DNA of 64,000 nucleotides, from positions 58,185 through 122,184 of the forward strand of contig JAUHZO010000014.1 in the NCBI GenBank assembly GCA_030425925.1, read 5' to 3'. Positions within the stretch are counted from its first letter, which is position 1, and each line of letters opens with the position of its first letter. The translations under genes were made by a program, and so were the position numbers. Positions 38,697 through 46,851 of the stretch are shown here, piece after piece. The stretch comes from Alphaproteobacteria bacterium. Lineage in GTDB: Bacteria; Pseudomonadota; Alphaproteobacteria; Rhodobacterales; Rhodobacteraceae. Below the pieces are notes generated by a model. That model ran no database searches, was not told the DNA's origin, and saw only the letters and a list, made by a program, of their open reading frames with translations.

Positions 38697-39344
38697 TCAC
38701 CCCACCACGCGGGATATTTCGCGCAGGATCTTCTGGCGGATCGCCCGGGCATAGTCGCGATGGCCGCGGGCCTGTTCGACAAAGCCGTCGCGGGTGATCA
38801 GGTGGCGGTGGTAGAAATTGGTGATCGCCATGCCAAGGCCCTCGATGGCCAACCCGTTCACGGTGACGCCCAGCCGCTCGGCCAGATGGCGGGCGCGGCC
38901 GGTGGTGCCGCCGGCATTCGGCGTGCCGTCGCCCGAGACGTCGATCACCTTGCGCGCACAGTCCGGCGCGTCGCGAAAATAGGCCAGCGCAAAGCGCAGC
39001 GCCTCGGCCGGGGCGGTGTCGGAGAAGATGAAGGCGCGGTCCATGTCCTCGACCGCGGCGGCAAAGGCGGTGACATGGGCCGGGCTCAGCATCTGCTGCC
39101 AGGGCAGGCTGACCTCCTGGCTGTCGGCCCCCGACCATTGCACGACGCTCAGCGCCACGCGGTCGCGCACCAGGATTTCGGCAATCACCGGGTCGCGCAA
39201 CGCCAGCGCGAGCCCGTCCACCTGCAGCCGGTATTCGCCCGGATCGACCGAGTTCGAGACGTCCATGGCCAGAAGCAGCGCGGTTTCGCAGGCCCGGGCG
39301 GGCAGCGGCGCAAGCACAAGCAGAAGGGCGAGCAGGCGGATCAT
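38697..39344 (-). CDS. DUF1194 protein with von Willebrand A-like fold
   Basis: This 215-residue protein starts with a signal peptide (LLALLLVLAPLPARA) and so is exported. A metal-ion-dependent adhesion site motif DVSNS in LLLAMDVSNSVDPGEY and a later DVSGDG indicate a vWA-like domain, as in DUF1194, which is widespread in Rhodobacterales. The function is unknown. It precedes chrA by 43 bases on the same strand. Confidence 0.82.
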   Translation of the reverse strand: MIRLLALLLVLAPLPARACETALLLAMDVSNSVDPGEYRLQVDGLALALRDPVIAEILVRDRVALSVVQWSGADSQEVSLPWQQMLSPAHVTAFAAAVEDMDRAFIFSDTAPAEALRFALAYFRDAPDCARKVIDVSGDGTPNAGGTTGRARHLAERLGVTVNGLAIEGLGMAITNFYHRHLITRDGFVEQARGHRDYARAIRQKILREISRVVG

Positions 39345-39375
39345 GGCGCGACCGTGGCGGGGCTTTGCACCTGCG

Positions 39376-39747
39376 TCAACCCGTGGACGCAAAGGCGGCG
39401 GCGTTCCAGGTCAGAAGCCAGGCGGCAGGTCCGGCCTCGAAGGCAAGATACAGCGCCGCCTTGCGCCGGGGCGGCGCGTCGAGCAGCAGCGACAGCGCCC
39501 GTCCCGCGGCGGCCCCGGCATAGGCGACGCCCAGCATGAAATAGGCCGCGCCCGCGCCGCTGAGCAGGCAGAACGCCCCCAGCGCCACGAACAGCCCCCC
39601 GGCCGAGGCGCGCAACTCGCTCAGCCCCATGGTGCCGGGCTGCGGGACCAGATCAAGCACATCGGCAGTGTAGCGCGGGGCGAGAAAGCCGAAGCCGCCC
39701 AGCACCAGGGTCAGAAGCGCCAGCGCAGGGTTGAGAAGATCGGTCAT
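39376..39747 (-). CDS. DUF4345-like small membrane protein
   Basis: The 123-residue protein has four hydrophobic segments and the DUF4345 hallmark LSELRASAGGLFVALG in the middle. The family is of unknown function. A paralogue is at 52724-53152, also with LSELRA. The Met giving MTDLLNPAL was taken as start; the frame upstream is not family-like. It is 31 bases upstream of the DUF1194 gene and probably co-transcribed. Confidence 0.78.
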   Translation of the reverse strand: MTDLLNPALALLTLVLGGFGFLAPRYTADVLDLVPQPGTMGLSELRASAGGLFVALGAFCLLSGAGAAYFMLGVAYAGAAAGRALSLLLDAPPRRKAALYLAFEAGPAAWLLTWNAAAFASTG

Positions 39748-39867
39748 GCGGGGCGCTCCGGGTGGGCGGGAGTGGCGTCGGCGCGGCAGGCGCGGGTGGT
39801 CCGGTGCCAAAGATAGCGGCCCGGGCGCGGCAGACAACCGGGCTGACAGGGGGGCGTGCGGGAGGAA

Positions 39868-40186
39868 AAGGGAAAGTGCAGGCTTCTGTTGCCAGGCGCC
39901 TGCGAACCCCGCCTTACGCGGCTAGGCGCAAGGACTTTGATTTCGGTCTTGTTACTGCTTACGCAGCAACGGCAACCGGAGCATGATTGTCGTTGGCAAT
40001 TATGCAATTTGAACCGATAACGGTGGTATCTCACCGGGACAAAGCTACGTCTTTACGCGTTCGTCGATCCTGTTTCGGCCCCATGATCCCCCAACGACCG
40101 GGATTGATGGTGGAGCCGCCGGGTACCGCCCCCGGGTCCGATCCGTTTATTACACGCGCGTTTATGCCCATAGTCCCGAGGGACAC
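39868..40186 (-). ncRNA. ssrA: Permuted two-piece transfer-messenger RNA
   Basis: Read on the minus strand, the acceptor piece comes first: a T-arm (CCGGG, 7-base loop, CCCGG) and acceptor strand CGGCTCCACCA ending at 40108. After an intervening segment of 25 bases, the coding piece starts at 40082 with GGGGCCGAAACAGGATCGAC. GGGGCCG pairs with CGGCTCC (one G-U pair) to rebuild the acceptor stem. The tag frame at 39959-39997 encodes ANDNHAPVAVAA then TAA, close to known alphaproteobacterial tags. A pseudoknot-like stem (GCAGGC/GCCTGC) and a T-rich stretch close the 3' side. The outer ends are approximate. Confidence 0.92.
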
Positions 40187-40190
40187 GCTC

Positions 40191-40218
40191 AATATAGGCA
40201 CGCAGGCGCGTCGCGCAA
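40191..40218 (-). promoter_or_regulatory. probable ssrA promoter
   Basis: On the minus strand TTGCGC is followed after 16 bases by TATATT, and the predicted start falls at the 5' end of the acceptor piece, next to a GTCCC-TC-GGGAC hairpin. Confidence 0.6.
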
Positions 40219-40257
40219 GCCTGCAAATCCATCGCATGCGCGCGATCCGGGCGGGGG

Positions 40258-40305
40258 CCGCGTTCCTTCAAGGAACGCGGACGAAGTCTTTGAAAGACTT
40301 CGTCC
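40258..40305. repeat. two overlapping perfect palindromes with one-base centres
   Basis: The first (40258-40280) has 11-bp perfect arms around a C; the second (40279-40305) has 13-bp perfect arms around a G. They share two bases. They lie between the HlyD-like gene end and the ssrA promoter and may act as a terminator of the former. The layout mirrors the pair at 35318-35392, though the arm sequences differ. Confidence 0.85.
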
Positions 40306-40329
40306 CGCACCAGGCCGCGCCGAAGCGCG

Positions 40330-41541
40330 TCAGGAGCCGTCCTGGCCTGCCAGCACCGACTGGCCCGCGCGCATCTCGGCCTCGGCCCGGGTGACGTACA
40401 GCCGGCCGTCCACGCCGGTCATGCGCAGGATGCTGTCCACCATGCCGCGGCGCACGATCTCGGCCTCGACGGCTTCCAGCGTGCCGGTGCTCTCGTCCAC
40501 CAGAAACACCGTCTCGCCCTGCAGCGCGGTGCTGGGCAGGGTGAAGGTGGCGGTGCCGCCCTGACCGGCAGCCACCACCTCGACCGCCTCGTTCAGGAAC
40601 AGGTCCGGCGCGCAGGCCTCGTCCAGCTCGATGGTGGTGTTGACATACTGGCTTTCCAGTTCCGCCTCGGTCTCGATCCGGGTCACGGTGCCGCCGCAGA
40701 CCTCGCCGTTCACCCGCGTCACCGTCACCGGCGCTCCGATGAAGATGCCGGTGGGATCGGTGGCCGACAGGTCGCTCACCAGCACGTAGACATCCACCGC
40801 CTTCTTGTGCGGTTCGTAGATCTGGCCGGCCAGTTCGCCTTCCTGCACGCAGGCCCCTTCCTTGGGATCGAACTCGATCAGCACGCCGTCGATGGGCGCC
40901 TCCAGCACCAGCATCTCGTGGTTCAGTTCGGCCGTCTGCATGTCCAGCCGCCCGATCTCCAGCGCGATCTCGGCGCGTTTCATCGCCGACAGGGCGTTGT
41001 CCACCGCCTCGCTGGCGCGTTCGGCGGTGAAGTTGGCGTCCATCATCCGGCGCTCCACCGATTCCATGGTGGTTTCGTTGATCAGCCCGCGGCGGAACAT
41101 GGTCAGGTTGCGTTCGTATTCCTTGGCGACGAATTCCACCTCCTCGGCGCGGCGGCGGTCATCGGCGCGGGCGGCGTCCACCGCCAATGCGCGCTCGGCC
41201 AGCGCTGCTTCGAGATCCAGCAGCCGCGCCTCGGCGGTGCGCAGCGCCAGTTGCGAGCGCTGGTCGTCCAGTTCCACCAGCACCTGGCCTTCCGAGGCCA
41301 CCTTGGCGCGCTTGGCCTCTTCCGAGACCGTCAGGATGCAGCCGCGCGCGCCATAGGACAGGCCCAGAAGCTCGCTGGCGCGGACGGTGCCGACATAGAC
41401 CTCGGCGGGCGCGTCGGCGTCCTTCTGCAGCCGGGCGGTCTCGACCGCCAGCACAAGGTCCTGCGCCGCGGCGGGCAGGGCAAGGCTCAGGGCCAGAAGC
41501 GCGGGCAGGGCGCGGGGAAAGGCGATGGGCAACAGCGTCAT
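40330..41541 (-). CDS. HlyD-type periplasmic adaptor protein
   Basis: This 403-residue protein has a signal peptide (PALLALSLALPAAAQ) and the membrane-fusion-protein plan: a lipoyl half near residues 60-90 (SEEAKRAKVASEGQVLVELDD), a long coiled-coil hairpin of about 100 residues, a second lipoyl half (LEAPIDGVLIEFDPKEGACVQ is in it) and a beta-barrel domain. Such adaptors join an inner-membrane pump to an outer-membrane channel. Neither partner gene is adjacent. The divergent TetR gene may regulate it. Confidence 0.85.
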   Translation of the reverse strand: MTLLPIAFPRALPALLALSLALPAAAQDLVLAVETARLQKDADAPAEVYVGTVRASELLGLSYGARGCILTVSEEAKRAKVASEGQVLVELDDQRSQLALRTAEARLLDLEAALAERALAVDAARADDRRRAEEVEFVAKEYERNLTMFRRGLINETTMESVERRMMDANFTAERASEAVDNALSAMKRAEIALEIGRLDMQTAELNHEMLVLEAPIDGVLIEFDPKEGACVQEGELAGQIYEPHKKAVDVYVLVSDLSATDPTGIFIGAPVTVTRVNGEVCGGTVTRIETEAELESQYVNTTIELDEACAPDLFLNEAVEVVAAGQGGTATFTLPSTALQGETVFLVDESTGTLEAVEAEIVRRGMVDSILRMTGVDGRLYVTRAEAEMRAGQSVLAGQDGS

Positions 41542-41730
41542 GTCAGGACCTCGTCTGGGGGCGGCACCGCACCCGGCGCGCGGCGCATTGCGTTCGACAC
41601 GGAACCTAGCGCGCCACCGCGGCCCTGTCGCGAACTTTTGCGTGACAGTTGCGTCTGGCTTGCGGGCCTGTGCGGGGCCGCGCCAGTGCGGTGACTTGGC
41701 GAGGGCCGGCGCGTCTGCTAGCGCTGCGCC

Positions 41731-42393
41731 ATGGACAGCAGCACTCGGAACGGTCAGACACCGCGGTCGCGCAACCCGGAGCGCACGAAGAAGGAAATCC
41801 TCGGGGCCGCGCTGACGGAGTTCTCGGAGCATGGCTTTGACGGCGCGAAAGTGCAGAAGATCGCCCGGCGCGCAGGCTGCAATCCGCGGCTGATCTATCA
41901 CTATTTCGGCAGCAAGGACGATCTCTACCTCGCCGCGCTGCGCAAGATCTATGCAAAGATCCGGTCGCGTGAAGAGGAACTCAACCTTGTCGCCCTGTCG
42001 CCGCGCGACGCGATCATCCGGCTGGCGGAATTCACCTTCGACTTCTTCGACAGCAATGCGCCCTTTGTCTCGATCACGCGCAGCGAGAACCTGCTGGGCG
42101 GGCAGTTCATTCGCCGGTTGCCCGAAATCGGCGATCTGTCGAATCCGCTGATCGACAAGATCGCCGAGGTGCTGCGGCGGGGCGAGGCGGCCGGCGAGAT
42201 CCGGCCCGGGATCGACCCGATGCAGCTTTACGTCAGCATCGTCGCCCTGAGCGCGCATCACATCAATGCCGCGCACACGCTGTCGGCCACCTTCAGGACC
42301 GATCTGACCGCGCCCGGGTGGCGCGCGACCCGGCGGGCGCATGTCGTGGCGCTGGTGTCCGCGGCCGTGTCACACGGCGAATCGCAGGGATAA
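41731..42393 (+). CDS. TetR/AcrR-family transcriptional regulator
   Basis: This 220-residue repressor has a TetR DNA-binding domain in residues 18-65 (LTEFSEHGFDGAKVQKIA, then NPRLIYHYFGSKDDLY) and a C-terminal ligand domain that recalls RutR/YcdC. It is divergent from the HlyD-type gene and 154 bases upstream of an importer operon on the same strand, so it probably controls the importer. RutR itself senses pyrimidines, but the ligand here is unknown. Confidence 0.87.
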   Translation: MDSSTRNGQTPRSRNPERTKKEILGAALTEFSEHGFDGAKVQKIARRAGCNPRLIYHYFGSKDDLYLAALRKIYAKIRSREEELNLVALSPRDAIIRLAEFTFDFFDSNAPFVSITRSENLLGGQFIRRLPEIGDLSNPLIDKIAEVLRRGEAAGEIRPGIDPMQLYVSIVALSAHHINAAHTLSATFRTDLTAPGWRATRRAHVVALVSAAVSHGESQG

Positions 42394-42547
42394 CGCCCCG
42401 GGTCACCGCGAGGTATGCCGCGGTATATGGGGAGGATGCGTGCATTCACGCCTTTGGCCGCACAATAATCGTGCAGCCGCAGAAACAATTCAATGAACGT
42501 TTACTTAGTCGTTTCACTGGCGACCCGCCGTGCCGCAAAGCTGCGGC

Positions 42548-43393
42548 ATGAACATGACATCCAGCATCCCCGCGCCCATGGCCAAGCCTGCCCCCGTCCA
42601 CCCCAGGCCGGCGATCGAGTTGCAAGACGCCTCGGTCGTCTTCGGCGCTGGCGAGAAGGCCGTCACCGCGCTCTCTCCGACCACGCTGAGGATGGACCGG
42701 GGCGAGTTCCTGGCCCTTGTCGGCCCGTCGGGCTGCGGCAAGTCCACGATCCTGAAACTCGTCAGCAACCTGATCCAGCCCTCATCGGGCCTGGTGCTGA
42801 TCGGCGGGCGCGAGGCCTCGGCCCGGGAATTGCGGATCGGCATGGCGTTCCAGAACCCCACGCTGCTGCCCTGGCTGACCATCGAGCAGAACGTGATGAT
42901 GCCGCTCAAGATCGTGGAACCGTTCAAGCGCACCTATCGCCGGGACAAGCGGGGGGCCTACCGCGACCGCGTCCACGCGCTCCTGAAGCAGGTGGGCCTG
43001 GGCGATTTCGCCAACCACTACCCCTGGCAGCTGTCGGGCGGCATGCTGCAGCGCTCAAACCTGTGCCGCGCGCTGATCCACGAGCCGGACCTGCTGCTGC
43101 TGGACGAGCCGTTTGGCGCGCTTGACCAGTTCACGCGGGAAGAGCTTTGGCAGATCATGCAGGATCTCTATCTGGACCGCGCGCCAACCGTTCTGCTTGT
43201 CACCCATGACCTGCGCGAGGCGGGCTTTCTCGCCGGCCGCATCTGCGTGATGAGCGCGCGGCCCGGGCGGGTGATCTCGGACGAGCCGGTGACGCTGCCG
43301 CAGCCGCGCGACATCGCCACGATCTACAGCCCCGAATTCGTCGAAATGACCCAGGGCCTGCGCGAGATGATCGCCCAGGTCCGCAGCTCCTGA
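42548..43393 (+). CDS. NitT/TauT-family ABC transporter ATP-binding protein
   Basis: This 281-residue ATPase energises an importer. Walker A is GPSGCGKST, the signature reads LSGGMLQRSNLCRAL and Walker B LLLLDEPFGALD, all typical of the nitrate/taurine/pyrimidine-precursor group. The start is uncertain between ATGs at 42548 and 42554; a short hairpin (GCCGCA/TGCGGC) covers the region just upstream and no strong ribosome site is seen. The permease gene follows 10 bases after the stop. Confidence 0.88.
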   Translation: MNMTSSIPAPMAKPAPVHPRPAIELQDASVVFGAGEKAVTALSPTTLRMDRGEFLALVGPSGCGKSTILKLVSNLIQPSSGLVLIGGREASARELRIGMAFQNPTLLPWLTIEQNVMMPLKIVEPFKRTYRRDKRGAYRDRVHALLKQVGLGDFANHYPWQLSGGMLQRSNLCRALIHEPDLLLLDEPFGALDQFTREELWQIMQDLYLDRAPTVLLVTHDLREAGFLAGRICVMSARPGRVISDEPVTLPQPRDIATIYSPEFVEMTQGLREMIAQVRSS

Positions 43394-43403
43394 GGGCCGT
43401 CTC

Positions 43404-44177
43404 ATGTCGGACAGCATCCGCATCCGCTTTCTCTCTACCTCGCTCATCGTCGGGTTCTTCCTGCTGTGGGAAGTACTCTGCATCCTGCTGAACGTGTCGG
43501 ACCTCGTGCTGCCGCGCCCGTCCGAGATCTTCGTGACGATGTATGACCGCTTCCCGGTGCTGTGGCCGCACATCCTGCAGACGCTGTCCTCCACCCTGAT
43601 CGGCTTTGCGCTTGGCGTGACCATCGGCGTCACGCTGGGGGTGATCGTGGGCACGTCGAAGGTGGCCTATGCCGTGGCCTACCCGTTGCTGGTGGGTTTT
43701 TCGTCGATCCCCAAGGTGGCCGTGGTGCCGATCTTCGTGCTGTGGTTCGGCTCGGGCACGACGCCGGCGATCCTGACGGCCATGGTGATCTGCGTCTTTC
43801 CCATCGTGGTGAACATCGCCACCGGGCTTGCCACCACCGAGCCCGAGCTTGAGGACGTGCTCAAGACCATGGGGGCGTCAAAGACCGAAATTCTGTGGAA
43901 TGTCGGGCTGCCGCGCGCGATGCCCTATTTCTTCGCCTCGCTGAAGGTGGCGATCACGCTGTCCTTTGTCGGCGCGGTGCTGTCGGAAACCGTGGCGTCC
44001 AACATGGGCATCGGCTTTGTGATGATGACGGCCTCGTCGAACTTCCAGGTGTCGCTGGTCTTTTCCGGGCTGATCCTGCTCGCGCTCATGGGCGTTGCCC
44101 TCTACGCGATCTTCTCGCTGCTCGAAAGCCGCGTCACCGGCTGGGCCACCCGCGGCACCGAAATCGCGGTCACCTGA
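43404..44177 (+). CDS. NitT/TauT-family ABC transporter permease
   Basis: The 257-residue inner-membrane protein has six hydrophobic segments and the BPD_transp_1 pattern (LKTMGASKTEILWNVGLPRA as the cytoplasmic coupling loop, then ETVASNMGIGFVM). It forms the pore of the importer with the ATPase gene just upstream and the binding protein just downstream. Confidence 0.9.
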   Translation: MSDSIRIRFLSTSLIVGFFLLWEVLCILLNVSDLVLPRPSEIFVTMYDRFPVLWPHILQTLSSTLIGFALGVTIGVTLGVIVGTSKVAYAVAYPLLVGFSSIPKVAVVPIFVLWFGSGTTPAILTAMVICVFPIVVNIATGLATTEPELEDVLKTMGASKTEILWNVGLPRAMPYFFASLKVAITLSFVGAVLSETVASNMGIGFVMMTASSNFQVSLVFSGLILLALMGVALYAIFSLLESRVTGWATRGTEIAVT

Positions 44178-44238
44178 TCCGCGGTGCCGCCCCTCCAACC
44201 CCACTGCAACCAAGACCCACCAACAAGGGATGACCACC

Positions 44239-45264
44239 ATGAAGAACACCTTTTTCGCTGCCACGCTGAGCGTTCTTGTCGGGGCCGTTCCGGCCATGGC
44301 CGAGATGACCGACATCCGGTTCACCCTGGGCTGGAAGACGCAGGGCTCTGACGCCCCCTTTCTCGTCGCACTCAACAAGGGCTATTTCGAGGAGGAAGGC
44401 CTGAACGTGACCATCGACCAGGGCGAAGGCTCTGCCGCGACGATCACGCGCATCATGGGCGGGGCCTATGACGCGGGCTTTGGCGATATCAACGCCATCA
44501 TCCAGAACGCCGCCGCCCGCCCGGGCGAGGCACCGGTCATGGTTTTCCAGATGTGGAACCGCCCGCCTTTCGCCATCGCCGTGCCCAAGGACAGCGGCAT
44601 CACCACACCGAAGGATCTTGAAGGCAAGACCCTTGGCGGTGCGCAGGGCACACCCACAACCCGGCTGTTCCCGGTGTTCGCGCGCCTGAACGACATCGAC
44701 ACCGACACCATCGCCTATGAATCCCTCGCGCCGAACCTGCAGGAGCCGATGCTGATCCGCGGCGATATCGACGGGGCCTACACCTTCACCGTGTCGAGCT
44801 GGTTCAACCTGATCGCCAACCGCAAGGACCCGGCCGAGGATTTCGTCTGGCTGAACTATGAAGATTACGGCATGGACCTTTATTCCAACGGGATGATGGT
44901 TTCGCGCGAATTGCTGGCCGAGAATCCCGACGCGGTTGCCGGCCTCGTGCGCGCGGTGACCAGGGCGACGATGGAAATCACCAAGGATCAGGACGTGGCG
45001 GTCGAGGCGATCGTGGCCTTCGACAACCTCGTGAACCCCGAGCTTGAGCGCGCGCGCCTCGAGTTTGCCCTGACCAACCTGATGAACCACCCCGAAACAG
45101 CCGAAACCGGCATCGGCGGCCTGGTGGAAGAGCGTCTGTCCCGCTCCATCGACCTGATCGTCGAGGGCTATGGCCTTGAGGCGACGCCCGCCGCCTCCGA
45201 GATCTTCGACGGCTCGTTCCTGCCCCCGGTGGCCGAACGCACGCTCGACGTCGTCCTCAAATGA
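44239..45264 (+). CDS. ABC transporter substrate-binding protein, NMT1/THI5-like
   Basis: The 341-residue protein has a Sec signal peptide ending AMA and an NMT1-type domain (WKTQGSDAPFLVALNKGYF, then GSAATITRIMGGAYDAGFGD). This family binds hydroxymethylpyrimidine, nitrate, sulfonates, urea-like or aromatic compounds. The ATG at 44239 is preferred over one nine bases earlier because AAGGG is then at a suitable distance. It ends 23 bases before a 24-bp palindrome. Confidence 0.9.
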   Translation: MKNTFFAATLSVLVGAVPAMAEMTDIRFTLGWKTQGSDAPFLVALNKGYFEEEGLNVTIDQGEGSAATITRIMGGAYDAGFGDINAIIQNAAARPGEAPVMVFQMWNRPPFAIAVPKDSGITTPKDLEGKTLGGAQGTPTTRLFPVFARLNDIDTDTIAYESLAPNLQEPMLIRGDIDGAYTFTVSSWFNLIANRKDPAEDFVWLNYEDYGMDLYSNGMMVSRELLAENPDAVAGLVRAVTRATMEITKDQDVAVEAIVAFDNLVNPELERARLEFALTNLMNHPETAETGIGGLVEERLSRSIDLIVEGYGLEATPAASEIFDGSFLPPVAERTLDVVLK

Positions 45265-45286
45265 TCCCGCCGCGGCGGACCTGCCT

Positions 45287-45310
45287 GCGCCCCGGACCGG
45301 TCCGGGGCGC
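45287..45310. repeat. 24-bp perfect palindrome after the binding-protein gene
   Basis: GCGCCCCGGACC is followed directly by its exact reverse complement. In RNA this forms a strong hairpin, which could protect the upstream binding-protein message from 3' decay or act as a partial terminator before the next gene. Confidence 0.8.
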
Positions 45311-45355
45311 GTGGTGAAACTCCGCCTCCGGGCGCTGCCGAGAGGGAAGACATCC

Positions 45356-45781
45356 ATGGACAACCCCACCGATCCCGTCACTGCCGCCAAGGCCATTGTC
45401 GAAGCCTATCTGGAGCGGTCGATGGTTCCCGATCCCGAAGGGGCCGCGCACTACGTCGCCGACGGGCTTGTCATCACCTTTACCGGGGGCCGCAAGTTCT
45501 CTGCACCTGCCGACTGCACGGCGTTCAACGCCAGGCGCTATGCCTGGGTGAAGAAGCGGTTCCTGCGCACCGACGCGGCGCTGGACGCCGGCAGCGGCGA
45601 CGTGCATGTTTACAACACCGGCTATCTCTACGGGGCGTGGAAGGACGGCAGCACGTTCGAGACCAACCGCTACATCGACATCTTCGTCGTACGCGACGGC
45701 AAGATCGTAAGCACCCAGGTCTGGAACGACAGCGCCGAAATCCTGCTCGAAAAGGCCGGTCTTGCGGAGGCCCCTCTTTGA
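45356..45781 (+). CDS. NTF2-like/SnoaL-type small protein
   Basis: This 141-residue protein resembles the nuclear transport factor 2-like superfamily: an N-terminal helix pair (AAKAIVEAYLERSMVPD), then curved strands with FTGGRKFS and RYIDIFVVRDGKIVSTQVWND. Such small folds act as lyases, isomerases or binding proteins. A TTGA overlap couples it to the deacetylase-like gene, so they probably act on the same imported compound. Confidence 0.78.
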   Translation: MDNPTDPVTAAKAIVEAYLERSMVPDPEGAAHYVADGLVITFTGGRKFSAPADCTAFNARRYAWVKKRFLRTDAALDAGSGDVHVYNTGYLYGAWKDGSTFETNRYIDIFVVRDGKIVSTQVWNDSAEILLEKAGLAEAPL

Positions 45782-46671
45782 CGCGACTGAAGACCCATGG
45801 ACGCTATGACTACAGCGCCATAACCGACCGCCCCGATTATTCCTGGCCTGGGGGCAAGCGCCTTGCGGTCTATATCGGGCTCAACCTCGAACACTTCGCC
45901 TTTGGCGAGGGGCTCGGGGCAGAGCTGGCCCCGGGCGGGCCGCCGCCCGACGTGCTGAACTACGCGTGGCGCGATTACGGCAACCGCGTCGGGGCCTGGC
46001 GTATGCAGGAGATGTTCGACGCGCTCGACATGCCGGTCAGCGTGCTGGCCAACTCTGCCATGTATGACTACGCGCCCAGCCTGATGGCGGCGCACCGGGC
46101 GCGGGGAGACGAGATCGTCGGCCATGGCCGCACCAATTCCGAACGGCAGAGCGTGTTGCCCGAGGCCGAGGAAGCCACGTTGATCGCCGAGGCGACCGAG
46201 GTGCTGACCCGCGAGGAAGGCGTCGCACCGCGCGGCTGGCTGTCGCCCTGGATCGCGGAAAGCGCGGTGACGCCGGACCTGCTGAAGGCCGCAGGTTATG
46301 GCTATACGCTCAACTGGGCGATGGACGACCAGCCGGTCTGGATGCGCACGGCGCATGGCCCGCTCCTGTCGATCCCCTATCCGCAGGAAGCCAACGACAT
46401 CCCCTCCATCGTCGGGCGCAAGGACGGGGCCGAGGCCTTTGCGCGGATCGTGCAGGAGAATTTCGACGAGATGCTGGAGCAATCGGTCGGGCAACCGCTG
46501 GTCATGGGCATCGCCCTGCATCCCTACCTGGTGGGCCAGCCCTACCGCCTGCGCGCCCTGCGCCGCGTGTTGCAGCATATCTGCGCGCATCGCGACAGGA
46601 TCTGGCTGACCCGCGCCGGGGACATCTTCGATTTCTGCCGGGACTGCGACGCGATCCCGAAGCCCGGGTAA
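45778..46671 (+). CDS. PuuE-like polysaccharide deacetylase-family protein
   Basis: This 297-residue protein starts with TTG inside the previous stop codon. It has the NodB-fold pattern in the form seen in PuuE allantoinases: YIGLNLEHF in place of the metal-binding first motif, GHGRTNSE in the second, and MGIALHPYLVGQPYR near the end. Replacement of the usual Asp pair suggests hydrolysis without a catalytic metal, as reported for PuuE. The substrate may be a cyclic ureide or imide rather than a polysaccharide. It closes the importer operon. Confidence 0.82.
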   Translation: MTRLKTHGRYDYSAITDRPDYSWPGGKRLAVYIGLNLEHFAFGEGLGAELAPGGPPPDVLNYAWRDYGNRVGAWRMQEMFDALDMPVSVLANSAMYDYAPSLMAAHRARGDEIVGHGRTNSERQSVLPEAEEATLIAEATEVLTREEGVAPRGWLSPWIAESAVTPDLLKAAGYGYTLNWAMDDQPVWMRTAHGPLLSIPYPQEANDIPSIVGRKDGAEAFARIVQENFDEMLEQSVGQPLVMGIALHPYLVGQPYRLRALRRVLQHICAHRDRIWLTRAGDIFDFCRDCDAIPKPG

Positions 46672-46851
46672 GGCTGCGCCGCGCATGTTGCCTGTGTGCC
46701 TTGGGCCAAGGAATCAGGATACGGGAAACCGAGCCGGCCCATGCGCTGACGTCTCAGGGCCGTCGCCATCCCGGATGCCGCTCGCGCCACCCGCCCGCCC
46801 GGGGCCACGCCCGGGAGGGCGGCGGGGAGTCTCGGTTGCCACCGTCGGCTC

